Shown in pieces: positions 34,869 to 45,812 of a DNA stretch of 64,000 bases. The position numbers were made by a program, and so were the translations under genes. The notes beneath the pieces were generated by a model, which was not told where the DNA came from, did not search any database, and saw nothing but the letters and a program-made list of their open reading frames with translations. The stretch is from Spiroplasma melliferum (GTDB lineage: Bacteria > Bacillota_I > Bacilli_A > Mycoplasmatales > Mycoplasmataceae). The stretch covers positions 868,001-932,000 of the forward strand of contig CP029202.1 in assembly GCA_005222125.1 (NCBI GenBank), written 5' to 3'. Positions within the stretch are counted from its first letter, which is position 1. Every line of letters starts with the position of its first letter.

Positions 34869-35582
34869 TTATAAACCAAATAAGGGTGGACAATTTTCCT
34901 TTTTAAACTGAATTAATAATTTTGTTTTTCGTAATTGTGCTTTTAAAAATGTTCGACAAATTAGTGATTTAATAATCACTACAATATTCATTTGTTGGAG
35001 AAATCGAATCATTGCAGCAAATAGATCAACTGTAAAGTTATTTATAAATAATTCATTATAAATTTCCGTATTAGTTCAAATAACAAAACAAGTAATTTTT
35101 TTAAGATAAAACCCATAAATAATAACTAAAGCAATTGTTAATAGCAATGATAAACCAATAATAAGATAAAAAATATAAAATAAATTTAATAAAATTAAAT
35201 ATGGAATTCGTGCTAAATGTTGATTTTGAACTAAAACAATATAGCGTTGAAAATTATAAGCTAATGTTATTGTTAATAAAATTAAATTTAATAGTCATGT
35301 TAAAAGAACAAATCAATTAGTTTTAAGCAATAATTTATAATGGTCAAATGATTGTTGATAAAAACGAAAATTAATTAAAATTTGCGTTAAAATTCCTACC
35401 ACAAAAATAGAAGCAAAGGAAATTAACACTACATAAGCTAAATTAAAAAGAACATTATCAAAAACAAAATTATTTACTGGATAAATAATTCCAATTCCTC
35501 AAAAGAAAAAAACATAAAATAATAATGCTAATAAAAAGAAACTAAGAAACTTATGATAAAAATTATTATATTTTAGATTCAT
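34869..35582 (-). CDS. Polytopic membrane protein of unknown function
   Basis: A 237-residue protein with five or so hydrophobic segments (for example FFLLALLFYVFFFWGIGIIY and the region around WLLNLILLTITLAY) and a basic cytoplasmic tail (RTFLKAQLRKTKLLIQFKKE). No family was recognised. ATG at 35582. It lies between lepA and the decayed lipoprotein gene on the same strand. Confidence 0.72.
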
Positions 35583-35625
35583 TGTTATCACCTTTTATTA
35601 ATTATATCACTTTTTATTAATAAAA

Positions 35626-35645
35626 AATTGCTAACAATAGCAATT
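35626..35645 (-). terminator. Terminator at the lepA stop codon
   Basis: AATTGCTA / TAGCAATT stem with a 4-base loop, then T6 on the minus strand. It overlaps the end of lepA. Confidence 0.75.
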
Positions 35646-37446
35646 AATCATCTAACTTTAAAACAGCCATAAAAGCTTCTTGAGGTACTTCAACAGAACC
35701 AATTGCTTTCATTCGTTTTTTTCCTTCTTTTTGTTTTTCTAACAATTTCTTTTTCCGGGTAATATCGCCACCATAACATTTTGCTAATACATTTTTCCGC
35801 ATAGCTTTAATATCTTCTCGCGCAATAACTTTATGATTAATGGCTGCTTGAATTGGAACTTCAAAATTTTGACGGGGAATAATTTCTTTTAACTTTGCAC
35901 AGAGAGCTTTACCACGGCCATAAGCAAAATCACGGTGAACAATAATTGATAATGCATCAATAATTTCATTGTTTAGTAAAATATCCATTTTAACTAATTT
36001 ATTAGGACGATAACCAATAAACTCATAATCTAACGAAGCATAACCTTTACTAATTGATTTTAACCGATCAAAAAAATCAAAAACAATTTCATTTAATGGC
36101 ATCTCATAAGTCAAAATTCGTCGCGTATCATCAATATACTCTAAATTAACATATGTCCCACGTTTATTTTGACATAATTCCATTAATGAACCAATATATT
36201 GTTCGGGAGTCATAATTGTTGCTTTGACAAATGGTTCTTCGATGCGATCAATTTTTTGCACAGCGGGTAATTCACTTGGATTATCAATGCTAATCATTTC
36301 CTTATTTGTTAAATAAACATGATAAATTACCGATGGTGCAGTTGCAATTAACTCTAAATTATATTCTCGTTCTAATCGTTCTTGGATTACATCCATATGT
36401 AATAATCCTAAAAAGCCACAACGAAAACCAAAACCTAATGCTTGCGATGTCTCTGGCTCATAAACAAGGGAAGCATCCGATAACTGAATTTTTTCCAAGG
36501 CTTCTTTTAAATCTTTATATTTAGCAGAATCAATTGGGTATAGGCCACAAAACACCATTGGGTTCATTTTTTTATATCCTGGCAATGGCTGTTGCGCTGG
36601 ATTAGCAACAGTTGTAATCGTATCACCAACCCGAACATCACGCACCATTTTAATACTTGCTGCTAATCACCCTACTTCACCGGCTCCTAATTGGTTTTTT
36701 TTAACTTCTTTTGGGGTTTTAACTCCTAATTCGGTAACTTCATAAACAGCACCGGTATTCATTAATTTAATTTTTTCACCAACGCGAACAATTCCTTGCT
36801 TAACTCGAATTGAGACCATTACGCCTCGGTATTTATCATAATATGAATCAAAAATTAATGCTTGCAACGGATTATTATCATCGCCGTCTAATGGGGCAGG
36901 AATATCCTTGACAATTGCTTCTAATACCTGTTCAATATTTAATCCTGTTTTAGCACTAATTAATGGTGCATTTGTTGTTGGAATTCCAATTAAATTTTCA
37001 ATTTCTTCTTTAACGCGGTCTGGATCGGCTGATGGTAAATCAATTTTATTAATAACGGGAATAATTGCTAAATTATTATCAATTGCTAAATAAACATTAG
37101 CTAATGTTTGAGCTTCAATTCCTTGTGCTGCATCAACAACTAAAATTGCTCCTTCACAAGCTGCTAAACTACGTGATACTTCATAAGTAAAATCAACATG
37201 TCCTGGAGTATCAATTAAATGAAAAATATACTCTTGTTGATCTTGAGCCCGATACTTTAACTGAACAGAATTTAATTTAATTGTTATTCCTCGTTCACGT
37301 TCTAAATCCATTGAATCCAATAATTGTTCTTGCATTTCTCGTTTTTCAACTGTTCCTGTTAACTCTAAAATCCGGTCTGCTAAGGTTGACTTTCCATGGT
37401 CAATATGAGCAATAATTGAAAAATTACGAATTAATTTTTTATCCAT
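35644..37446 (-). CDS. lepA: Elongation factor 4 (back-translocase LepA)
   Basis: Ribosome-associated GTPase. The 600-residue protein shows G1 [10 protein letters not shown]3 DTPGHVDF, G4 NKIDLP, and the LepA-specific C-terminal domain with [32 protein letters not shown] and [17 protein letters not shown]. Length is typical. A single TGA Trp (GEVGWLAASIK) interrupts a standard-code reading. ATG at 37446. A TATAAT on the minus strand at 37496-37491 is the likely -10. Divergent from the gene at 37675. Confidence 0.98.
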
Positions 37447-37556
37447 TTAAAATTGAAACCCTTTCTATTAGCAGTTATATCTCTGATATTATTATACATA
37501 ATTTTAGTAAAATAACCTGAAATAGCTGGTTTTAATAATAAATAATTACAACCACA

Positions 37557-37585
37557 TTGAATTTTTAAAATAAATACGATATAAT
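37557..37585 (+). promoter_or_regulatory. Predicted promoter of the 37675-38136 gene
   Basis: TTGAAT at 37557-37562 and TATAAT at 37580-37585 with a 17-base spacer, about 90 bases before the start codon. Confidence 0.62.
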
Positions 37586-37674
37586 ATAAAGTACAATTTA
37601 AAAAATGAAACTATGGAACAATTATTTTAAAAATTTTATTAGCATTTTTTTATATCACGGAATGGGGAATACTT

Positions 37675-38136
37675 GTGAATACTAACTTTACAGAATATTA
37701 TAATCAGTTAATGGCTGAAGTAACTTTAATTACGAATGTTGAAAAAATTTCTGATACAAAAAAAGATTGGTTGTATACATTATTAAAAAATTTAAAAACT
37801 TTTAACACGAAACAAATTAACTTGCAACAACATGAAGGGTTAATTTATCAAATTATGCGTGTTATTAATCAAAGCACTGAATTTATTCATAACCGCATTA
37901 GTAATGCTCTTAACGAATATCGCAAATTATATCGACAACATTTTAAAGTCAATTTAAACATGCGGCAAGAAAATTTACGAATTTTTGATTATTGTGAAAA
38001 ACAACTACAATCTAATTATGACAAAAAACTTAAAATTTTACGAGAATCAATCATTAACTATTATTACTTAAATTATTTAAAAGATAAAATTGAAGAAACA
38101 TTAAAAATTATTAGTTTGTCAGCACGAACATTATAA
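37675..38136 (+). CDS. Small helical protein of unknown function
   Basis: A 153-residue soluble protein, almost wholly helical by composition (for example NALNEYRKLYRQHFKVNLNM and YDKKLKILRESIINYYYLNY), rich in Leu, Lys, Asn, Tyr and Gln. No motif was recognised. The start is GTG at 37675, in frame and behind a GGGGAA sequence. A nearby ATG (37663) is out of frame. It has its own promoter and terminator. Confidence 0.7.
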   Translation: MNTNFTEYYNQLMAEVTLITNVEKISDTKKDWLYTLLKNLKTFNTKQINLQQHEGLIYQIMRVINQSTEFIHNRISNALNEYRKLYRQHFKVNLNMRQENLRIFDYCEKQLQSNYDKKLKILRESIINYYYLNYLKDKIEETLKIISLSARTL

Positions 38137-38137
38137 T

Positions 38138-38170
38138 AAAAAGAGTAATTATGGCCTAATTACTCTTTTT
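38138..38170. terminator. Bidirectional terminator between convergent genes
   Basis: AAAAAGAGTAATTA / TAATTACTCTTTTT stem (14 bp) with a 5-base loop. It serves the plus gene ending at 38136, and the coding end of the minus gene (stop at 38156) lies inside the hairpin. Confidence 0.85.
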
Positions 38171-38698
38171 ATAATGTCAAAATTGTTCATCATCTCAAAT
38201 TTTATTTGTACTATGCTCATTAATTCGAACAAAAACAATTGATAAACTAATTCCCATTATTGTTGCAACAGCAATTTGAATTGCATCAGTAGTTAATTCA
38301 ACAATTGCAACATCAGGTTCAAACATAATATAACTATATAAAACATATAATAATAACATTAAGCTACTAACAAAAATAGCACCATAACGACTTAAAATCC
38401 GAGCCCCATAATAAGTAATAAAAAACATTAAAATTCTAATCAAAATTGAAATTGGAATAAAAATAAAACCCCCTGTAATAAGGTCAATAATTGTTACATA
38501 CAAAATACCACTAATTAATAACATTGGTCCTTTGATTAAAGTTATTAAAGCTAAAAATAAACCATCTGCTAACTGAATAATCCCTTTACCAACGCCAAAA
38601 TCAATCCGAATAAATTGTGAAATATAGGCAATAGCTACTAACAAGGCTGTAATTAACCCTGTTGTTGCTAAATATTTTAATGATTTTAAACGATACAT
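38156..38698 (-). CDS. ECF transporter S-component-like membrane protein
   Basis: A 180-residue protein with five to six membrane segments and the substrate-binding layout of energy-coupling-factor S components: MYRLKSLKYLATTGLITALL, then GKGIIQLADGLFLALITLIK, then GILYVTIIDLITGG and a C-terminal pair of segments. It probably takes up a vitamin or nucleobase with a shared EcfAT module. No EcfA/T genes are in the window, and the ligand cannot be told. ATG at 38698 is chosen over a start seven codons upstream inside fmt. The last codons lie in the terminator hairpin. Confidence 0.68.
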
Positions 38699-38699
38699 T

Positions 38700-39659
38700 T
38701 TAAATAAAAATATTTCCAACTATGATTTCTGACGATGCATTATGATAATAATTTTTAGCATCAGTTGCTTTTTTACCTTCGCGTTGTAAACGCGTAATTA
38801 ATAAATAACCATCTTCAACTTTAACTTTAATCCCTAATTTTGAAATATCAATAATTGTTCCATTTACAAAATCAGCGTCTTTTTCAGCTAATGGTTCTAA
38901 GGTAATCACTGCTTGATGCAATTTATAATGAATATTATTAACAGTTGTGTAAGCAATTGGTCATGCATATAAACCACGAATTTGATCAACAATTTTTTGT
39001 TTTGGTAAAAATCAATTCACTTTTTCTTCATCGCGGGTAATGTTATAAGCAAATGTTGCTTGACTATCATCTTGTGGTGTTCCCTTAATTTTGCCAGTAA
39101 TAATATCTAATAAATGCTTTTCAATCATTGTTCCTGCTAAAACCATTAAACGGTCATGCAAAGATGAAGCTGTTTCCGTTGGACTAATTGGAATTGCTGT
39201 TTGAACATACATTTCGCCCGCATCCATTTTTTTAATCATTTGCATTAGCGTAATCCCAGTTTCTTGTTCACCATAAATAATAGCTTTATGAATGGGAGCA
39301 CCACCACGTAATTTTGGTAATAACGAAGCATGAACATTAATACAATTAATCCGGGCTAATTTTAAAATTCGCTCTGGAATAAACTGCCCATAAGCACATG
39401 TCACAATAACATCTGGTTGCAAAGTGACTAACTCTGCATAAAGATCATTAATTTTTTCTGGTTGAAAAACAGGAATTTGATTTGTTAAAGCAAATTCTTT
39501 TACTGGGGAAAATTGAACAAGTTGTTGCCGTCCAATTTTTCGATCAGGTTGGGTAACAATCCCAATTATTTCAATTGTTGGACTTAACTTTTGCAAAGCC
39601 TTTAAAACAGCTGTCGCAAAGATTGGTGTTCCCATAAAAATCACTCTATATTTTTGCAT
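38700..39659 (-). CDS. fmt: Methionyl-tRNA formyltransferase
   Basis: Formylates initiator Met-tRNA. The 319-residue protein begins MQKYRVIFMGTPIFATAVLK and carries the catalytic NVHASLLPKLRGGAPIHKAI (Asn and His in place), IMKKMDAGEMY-like KKMDAGEMYVQ, and the C-terminal OB-like domain. Length is typical. ATG at 39659 overlaps the end of the DUF2779 gene by 14 bases. Its stop is 2 bases before the ECF-like gene, which implies one transcript. Confidence 0.96.
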
Positions 39660-41670
39660 CTTTTTTCCCTCCCTTAATTGGTGTCAAAGGTGCCATTAAA
39701 CGAACAATGTGTTGATAAATTACGACCATTGCTAATGTATCCCGATTACAATACTTTAACATTTCTGCTCGAAATGATTTTTGTCAAATGGTGATTGGAA
39801 TATTATTTTCCGCGCGACGACGAAAGATTTCACTCGCCATATCACCTTTTTGCACCTTTAATGCTTGATAAGTAAATTGATTATCAAATGCTGGTTGCGT
39901 TTTTTTAATTGAAGCTGAACCATAAAATTCTTTTTTATAAATCATAAAATCCTGAAAAAAATCCATTAAATCAATTGTTTTATTTCGAATAATACTTAAT
40001 TTTTTTTGTCAATCTTGATAAGTTGTAATACGTTCCTCATTTCGGCTTTGATTAATTAAGATTGTTAAATAACTAATTAATTCCGCTAAAACCTTACATT
40101 CAAAACTCTTATAATAAGCAACATAAACTCCTCCACCATGACTAAATAAATCAGTAACTAAATGTTCAATTAGGGCTAAGCGTGGATCACCATCACCATC
40201 TGCTAAAAAAGCATGATGTTCCATTGTTGTTTCATCTTGATAATCAAAGTGATTATCTTTAATAATATGGACTGAATATTGAAATGGAATTTGTTGATAA
40301 GAATATGAATAATCAAAACGAGGAACCGCTGCTTTCATTGTTTCAAAATCATACATATATAATGGATACTGATAATGCTCTAAAATTTGTTTAATGATAG
40401 CAACCTTTTTTGGGTCAACAACTGGGGCATTATCTTGAACAGCAAGAATTTGACGTTGTTGTTTTTCTGAAAATAAAATTGGTTTTTTTTGTCGAGTTAA
40501 TTGTTTAAAGGTAAATGGTAACACAATATCTTTTAATAAATCAATGTGTTCTTGATATTTTAATAATGTCTTTTTTTCCCTTCCCCGGGTTAATTCAAAG
40601 ACACTATGATGCGGTGGTAAATAACTAGTAACATGCTGACAATAACCATAACGATCACCTTTTCCATTTAAACATTGTTCCTTACTAAATAACGGAAAAA
40701 TTGTTTCAACTGATTGCATAAAGTAATGTTTAATTAAAGCTAAATCATCAGTAATAATACGATTCTTTGCAACGCGTTTGGCAAACTGTCCAGTCATCAT
40801 TTGCTGACAAAATTCTAATAAACTAACAGCCGGTAAGGTTTTTGTTGGCAATTTATAAAGATCTTGAAACATAAACAACTGGTCATCATCAATATCACCA
40901 ACACGCTGATACTCCGAATTTAACAACATCAAAGAAATTCGACTAATTGTTAACCCTGCCCCAGTTAAAACATAATACTGATAGGCAACGTCATAACCAT
41001 ATTCATCCTTGACATCCTTATTAACATACATTTGTGCCTCTTTGTCATATTTCCGACCAGTTGAGGCTTTAACCTCAATTAAATGATAAGTTCCATCTGG
41101 AAGTTTTTTTAAAATATCACACTTTGTAATACAATTGTTATAAACAAAAGATGGTTCAAAATAAACATCATAGTTTGAATTTGCTAATACTTCCGTTGTT
41201 TTTGCAAAAGCAATTTTCTTACTGTAATGTTCTAAATTAAAATAATTATGATCACGCATAAAATATTCCCGCGCACGTTGACCAACTTCATTTCCATCAG
41301 CAATTGTTTCACCAGGATAAAAATCAATTTTAACATCTGCCATTGTTGTTTGGACATCATCTGGTAAAGTTCGTACATCATTATTATCGGCGCCTTCATC
41401 TGCTGGTCAATAAGTTTCTAGCGCTAAATCATATAAATGCGGTTGAAATAAACCTTTTCCTCCTTCATTTTCATCATCAAGAAAAATGGCTTCATCAATT
41501 TTGGCACTGTTAATATTATCTTGCAAATCAAAAAAGACCGAAATTTTTTGAGCTGTCACTCATTCTTGAACTGTTTTTAAATTACTTCGCGAGGCTAATG
41601 TTCAAGCAATTTTAAAACATTTTTTAAATCGTTTAAAATCTTCTTTTTTTAAAGTGATTCCTAAATCCAT
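39646..41670 (-). CDS. DUF2779 family protein, predicted nuclease
   Basis: A 674-residue soluble protein. Residues about 185-201 hold a PD-(D/E)XK-like pair: Asp in CDILKK and EVKAST. Near residue 440 PLYMYDFETMKAAVPRFDYS resembles exonuclease motif I of the DEDD/YprB type, and LKYCNRDTLAMVVIYQHIV close to the C-terminus has the matching late Asp. Cys residues (KCFKIAW, EQCLNG, YCQH) could form a metal cluster. DUF2779 proteins of this build are found across mollicutes. The exact substrate is unknown. ATG at 41670. Overlaps fmt. Confidence 0.78.
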
Positions 41671-41718
41671 TGTTGCACTTCACTTTCGTTATTTGGAATT
41701 TGCTTTATAAAGACAAAG

Positions 41719-41740
41719 AAAATAAGATAGCACTTATTTT
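41719..41740 (-). terminator. Hairpin overlapping the stop of the 41734-42348 gene
   Basis: AAAATAAG / CTTATTTT stem with a 6-base loop. On the minus strand TTTTC follows the second arm, a weak T tail. Confidence 0.5.
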
Positions 41741-42348
41741 CTAGGGACAAATTTCTCTGGTTTTGGTTTTGGGCGTTCATCAACAGGAAGTTGTCCAGCT
41801 TTGCGCAATTTCCGTTCTTCTTCACGCTTTTTAAGCATTTCAGCACGATGTGCCTCATATTCTTTTTTTGCAGCAATTTTCGCTGCTTTCTTTTCCTCTT
41901 TTGTTAACTTAACTTTTTTTTCACTAATTTCAATGCGGTGTTTTGTTTCTTCTAAATCAATTTCTTGGTTAACAATTCAAGTTGTTTCATATTGTTTTTT
42001 ACTAATTTTTTTTGAAATACCTTCAATTTCAAACGCTTTTTGTTCTAAAAAAGTATTTGTCTTTGCTTCATAAATATCAACAATAACATCAAAAATATCG
42101 CGATACTTAAATTCTTTTCCTTTTCGAGCAATAACTTTTTCATATTCTAATCTTAAATTTTTCCGATTATCAGTATCTTTAATATATTGTTTAATTTTAT
42201 CTTTAACTTGTTTTTTTCGTTTTTCCCGTTCAATGCGCTGTGCTTTTCGTCCCATAATTGAAGAAACAATTGCAAAAATAATAACTGCAACTACAATTAC
42301 GACTAAAATCACATTCATTGTCATACTACCACCCAAAAAATTTGACAT
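41734..42348 (-). CDS. Single-span membrane protein with a highly charged tail
   Basis: A 204-residue protein: one membrane segment (MNVILVVIVVAVIIFAIVSS, residues about 11-30), then a cytoplasmic part dominated by Lys, Glu and Arg. It contains likely coiled coil (KLTKEEKKAAKIAAKKEYEA) and ends in a Pro/Lys-rich stretch (KPKPEKFVPRK). The topology resembles RNase Y or EzrA-type anchored proteins, but no catalytic domain is present. ATG at 42348; an internal ATG at 42324 is possible. Confidence 0.7.
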
Positions 42349-42453
42349 TGTTATCTAAACTCCTTTTTTACTTTACTATTATTATGCACTATTAACGATA
42401 ATTTTTCAATTGTTTCTAGTTTTCCAAACTATTTTCCTACTTTTCATTCCTAT

Positions 42454-43170
42454 CTAAGCAAGCAAAACATTATGATAAACATCTTGCACATCATCAATGT
42501 CATCTAACATATTTAACATTTTTTCAAATTGTTCAGCGTCATCTCCTTGCAAAGTAATGCGGTCATGGGGTAACATTGTAATTTCTGCCATTTGAAATGT
42601 GGTAATCCCTGCTTGGTCTAATGCGGTTTTAACATTATTAAATGCTGTTACTGGGGCATAAACAACAATTTGTCCATCTTCAGCAACAACATCATTAATA
42701 TCACAATCTGCTAGTAATAATAATTCTAATACTGCTTCAACAGTTTTATCGGTAAAAGCAAAAACTGCTAAATGATCAAATAAATGCACTACAGCTCCGT
42801 TAACTCCTAGTTTCCCTCCCGTTTTAGTAAAACAATTACGTACTTCTGCAACGGCACGGTTAACATTATCTGTTAATGTATCAACAATAATTGCACTACC
42901 CCCTGGTCCATAACCTTCATAACGAATTGCTTGATAATTTTTATTATCATTTCCGCTTGCTTTTTTAATTGCACGTTCAATAACATCTCGTGGAACTTGT
43001 TTTGCTTTTGCTTTATCAATTGCATTCCGTAATGCTAAGTTAGCATTGGGGTCAACACTTCCTTCACGCGCTGCTAAATAAATTTCCCGAGCAACACGAT
43101 TATATAATACTGCTTTTTTAGCAGCTGTTGCTGCCATTGATTGCTTACGAACTTCAAATGCTCTTCCCAT
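42454..43170 (-). CDS. yebC: YebC/PmpR family regulatory protein
   Basis: A 238-residue protein beginning MGRAFEVRKQSMAATAAKKA, with the YebC marks DKAKAKQVPRDVIERAIKKA and YEGYGPGGSAIIVDTLTDN, then NRAVAEVRNCFTKTGGKLG. YebC proteins act in transcription control or translation of difficult peptides. Length is normal. ATG at 43170 after a GGAG site. Confidence 0.95.
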   Translation of the reverse strand: MGRAFEVRKQSMAATAAKKAVLYNRVAREIYLAAREGSVDPNANLALRNAIDKAKAKQVPRDVIERAIKKASGNDNKNYQAIRYEGYGPGGSAIIVDTLTDNVNRAVAEVRNCFTKTGGKLGVNGAVVHLFDHLAVFAFTDKTVEAVLELLLLADCDINDVVAEDGQIVVYAPVTAFNNVKTALDQAGITTFQMAEITMLPHDRITLQGDDAEQFEKMLNMLDDIDDVQDVYHNVLLA

Positions 43171-43230
43171 CTTTTCTCTCCTTTACCACCTAATTTTTTC
43201 TTATATATTATACCGTAAAATTAAATAAAG

Positions 43231-43656
43231 TTATTTATGATAAACCATTAAGTACCCATTTTCTGCATCATAATATTGGGAAATTGTTCGAATAATCTTA
43301 AATCCATGCTTTAAATATAATTGTTGAGCAGCAAGATTATGTTCATTTACTTCTAAAAAAATTTGTTGATACGAAAAATGTGTTAAAATATAGTTTAGCA
43401 TTTGACAACCATATCCTTGATGATGATAACGTTTTTTAACTGTTAACCGAATTAATTCAAAATCATCACCACTATGCATTAAAATAAAATAACCATAGAG
43501 ATTATTTTTGACAATTAATTTATAAACAAGATAATTTGTGTTATTAATCATTTGAATTAAATTACGATATTTATAACAATGGCGCGAATAATTTTCTTGT
43601 TCTAATAAAAATAATAATAAAGCATCACTATTATTTACTGGTTTTAAAACAACCAT
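43231..43656 (-). CDS. rimI: GNAT acetyltransferase, RimI-like
   Basis: A 141-residue N-acetyltransferase. The acetyl-CoA site is KKRYHHQGYGCQMLNYIL (the R/Q-x-x-G-x-G/A pattern), followed by IFLEVNEHNLAAQQLYLKHG and FKIIRTISQYY, as in RimI. Starts at ATG 43656 immediately after the tsaB stop (TAA-ATG), the common tsaE-tsaB-rimI arrangement. Probable role: acetylation of S18 or a related N-terminus. Confidence 0.87.
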   Translation of the reverse strand: MVVLKPVNNSDALLLFLLEQENYSRHCYKYRNLIQMINNTNYLVYKLIVKNNLYGYFILMHSGDDFELIRLTVKKRYHHQGYGCQMLNYILTHFSYQQIFLEVNEHNLAAQQLYLKHGFKIIRTISQYYDAENGYLMVYHK

Positions 43657-44229
43657 TTAACTTCAATCCTTTTTTAAATATTGTGGTTCTAAAGCAAAAA
43701 TATCTGCAACTAATTTAAAATGATCTTTTAAAACAAGATAATTTTGAACAAAATCAATTTCTTGTAAATTATAACGAAACTCATAACCTGGAAATTGCTT
43801 TGTAATTTCAATACAAGTTTCATAATCAAGAACTTGTCCGGGAATCACTTCTGTGCCATTACTAATTACCGCAAAATATCGTTTTCCGCCCCGCGCATCA
43901 AGCATTGAAACAACATTATCTAACCCAGCTTGGTAAAGCAATGTGTTAATTGTATAAACATTAATCGCCGGATTAATTACCTTAATTGTTTTCACAATCG
44001 TCATTGGAATGCGAACACCAGTATAACTACCTGGACCAGTTGTTAAATAAAAATTATTAATATCTTTTAATTTTAATTGATACGCACTTAGTAATTGTTT
44101 AATCACTGGCAATGTTGCTTCAGTATGACGGCGAGTATGGTTTTCGTGAACTTGCCCAATGATTTTTTGCTTTTGTTCTAAAATTAAAATTAAAAAATCA
44201 GTACTAGTATCAATAAATAGATTTAACAT
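43657..44229 (-). CDS. tsaB: tRNA t6A biosynthesis protein TsaB
   Basis: Partner of TsaD in the threonylcarbamoyl transfer to A37 of tRNA. The 190-residue protein has MLNLFIDTSTDFLILILEQK, the TGPGSYTGVRI motif and SMLDARGGKRYFAVI, characteristic of TsaB. A terminal TGA Trp (KKDWS) comes just before TAA. It sits 1 base after tsaE and directly before rimI in one transcript. Confidence 0.94.
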
Positions 44230-44230
44230 C

Positions 44231-44692
44231 TTATCCCTCTTTTCCTAATGCGCTTTGTAAATGCTTATTGGTAGTTTTAATAGTAAAAATTCGTTCGTGT
44301 TCATTAATTATTTTAATGGTAATTTTAATTACCTCATATTTTGAACTTAACTGGTTGCTAATCCCTGCTGGTCATTCAATAATATTAATACTATCCGGAA
44401 AATGTTCAAAATACATTTCTCACTCTTCTTCTTGTTCTAATCCTAACAATCGATAGCAGTCCATATGGTTAACAATAATTTGTTGATTTGTCGTATATTG
44501 TTGCATAATTAAAAAAGTTGGTGAAGTAACTGGAACAGTTACCCCTAACGCTTTTAATAAATATTTTGTAAAAGTTGTTTTTCCAGCGGCTAACGGTCCT
44601 TCTAATAATAAACATAAATTAGGATGTAAAAACGGAGCAATTTTTTCAGCTAAAAGTTTTGTTGCTATCTCATTTTTAACAATTATTTTCAT
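44231..44692 (-). CDS. tsaE: tRNA t6A biosynthesis ATPase TsaE
   Basis: ATPase of the t6A complex, 153 residues. Walker A is GPLAAGKTTFTKYL, followed by SPTFLIMQQY and NHMDCYRLLGLEQ, then IIEWPAG (Trp from TGG or TGA). A TTG one codon upstream is possible, but ATG at 44692 is better. First gene of tsaE-tsaB-rimI. Divergent from the flavoprotein gene. Confidence 0.94.
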
Positions 44693-44805
44693 CAATATCC
44701 CACTCTCTTTTATAATTATATCTAGGAATTAATTATTGTGCTAGACTTTTAGAAAAATATGTAATAATTAAAGTGCAGAAAAATTAGAAAGGTTGTTATA
44801 AATAA

Positions 44806-45792
44806 ATGAAAGATATTTTAATTATTGGGGCTGGTCCGGTTGGTTTATATGCCTGAAGTTGTGCTGGTATGTTAGGGTTAAGCGGTTATATAATTGAAGG
44901 AAATGATACCCCTGGTGGACAACCATGAGAATTATATCCAGAAAAACCATTATATGATATGCCCGGGTTTGAAGAAATTAAAACTAAAACATTTATTGAA
45001 AATTTAATTAAACAAGCTGAAAAAAATACAGGACAAATAACATATATTGGGAAAACGAACATTAGTAATGTTCTTGAAACAACGGATGGATTTACTATTA
45101 CTTTAACAACTAACGAAACACTTACGGTTAAAACAATTTTAATTACGAGTGGCAATGGTGTTTTTACTCCTATTCGTTTAGAACATCTTGATCCTCATCA
45201 AGAATATGAAAACTTATGATATGCTGTTAAAAATCCAACCCTTTTAACACACAAGAAAATTGTTATTCTTGGTGGTGGTGATAGTGCTGTTGATTGGGCA
45301 AATCATTTAATTGAAGATAACATTAGCAAAGATGTTACAATTATCCATCGTCGTAGTTTGTACCGAGCTAAAGAAAGTAATGTCCAAAAATTACAGCAAA
45401 ATAAAGTCACGGAATTAAAACCTTATCATGTTAAAGCAGTTGATACGATTAATAATAAAATTACCGCTTTAACATTAGTGCACGAAACAACGCATGCAAC
45501 ATTAACCATTCCAGCTGATCATTTTATTGTTCAATATGGTGCAAAAGTTGCACCAACAATCTTACAACAATTAACTTTAACAACAACCCCAATGCGAAAA
45601 ATAATTATTGAACCAACTGGTCAAACAAATCATCCCCATATCTTTGCCGCTGGAAATAGTGCTTATTATGCAGGAAAATATTATAATATGGTAACTGGGT
45701 TTGGAGAAGCTATTAATGCGCTTTATAATATTACAAAAATTATTCATGGTCAAAAATACCACCCTGGTTATTTAAGTGACATTAAAAAATAA
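44806..45792 (+). CDS. Ferredoxin-NADP reductase-like FAD enzyme (thioredoxin-reductase fold)
   Basis: A 328-residue flavoprotein with an N-terminal FAD site (ILIIGAGPVGLYA), the NADPH site VILGGGDSAVDWANHL and the C-terminal FAAGNSAYYAGKYYNMVTGF. The redox CxxC pair of thioredoxin reductase is missing, so it fits the type 2 ferredoxin(flavodoxin)-NADP reductases (YumC type). HPHIFAAGNS is in the place of the usual GIFAAGD. Several TGA Trp. ATG at 44806 with AGAAAGG before it. Followed by a bidirectional terminator. Confidence 0.88.
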
Positions 45793-45811
45793 GTTATTGC
45801 TAACTTATTTT
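45787..45811. terminator. Bidirectional terminator
   Basis: AATAAGTTA / TAACTTATT stem with a 4-base loop, then a T run on the plus strand. It separates the flavoprotein gene from the convergent flippase gene. Confidence 0.8.
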
Positions 45812-45812
45812 T

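Noticed and set aside
44806-45792. Thioredoxin reductase (trxB)
   Set aside because: The redox CxxC motif is absent, so a ferredoxin-NADP reductase-type enzyme fits better.
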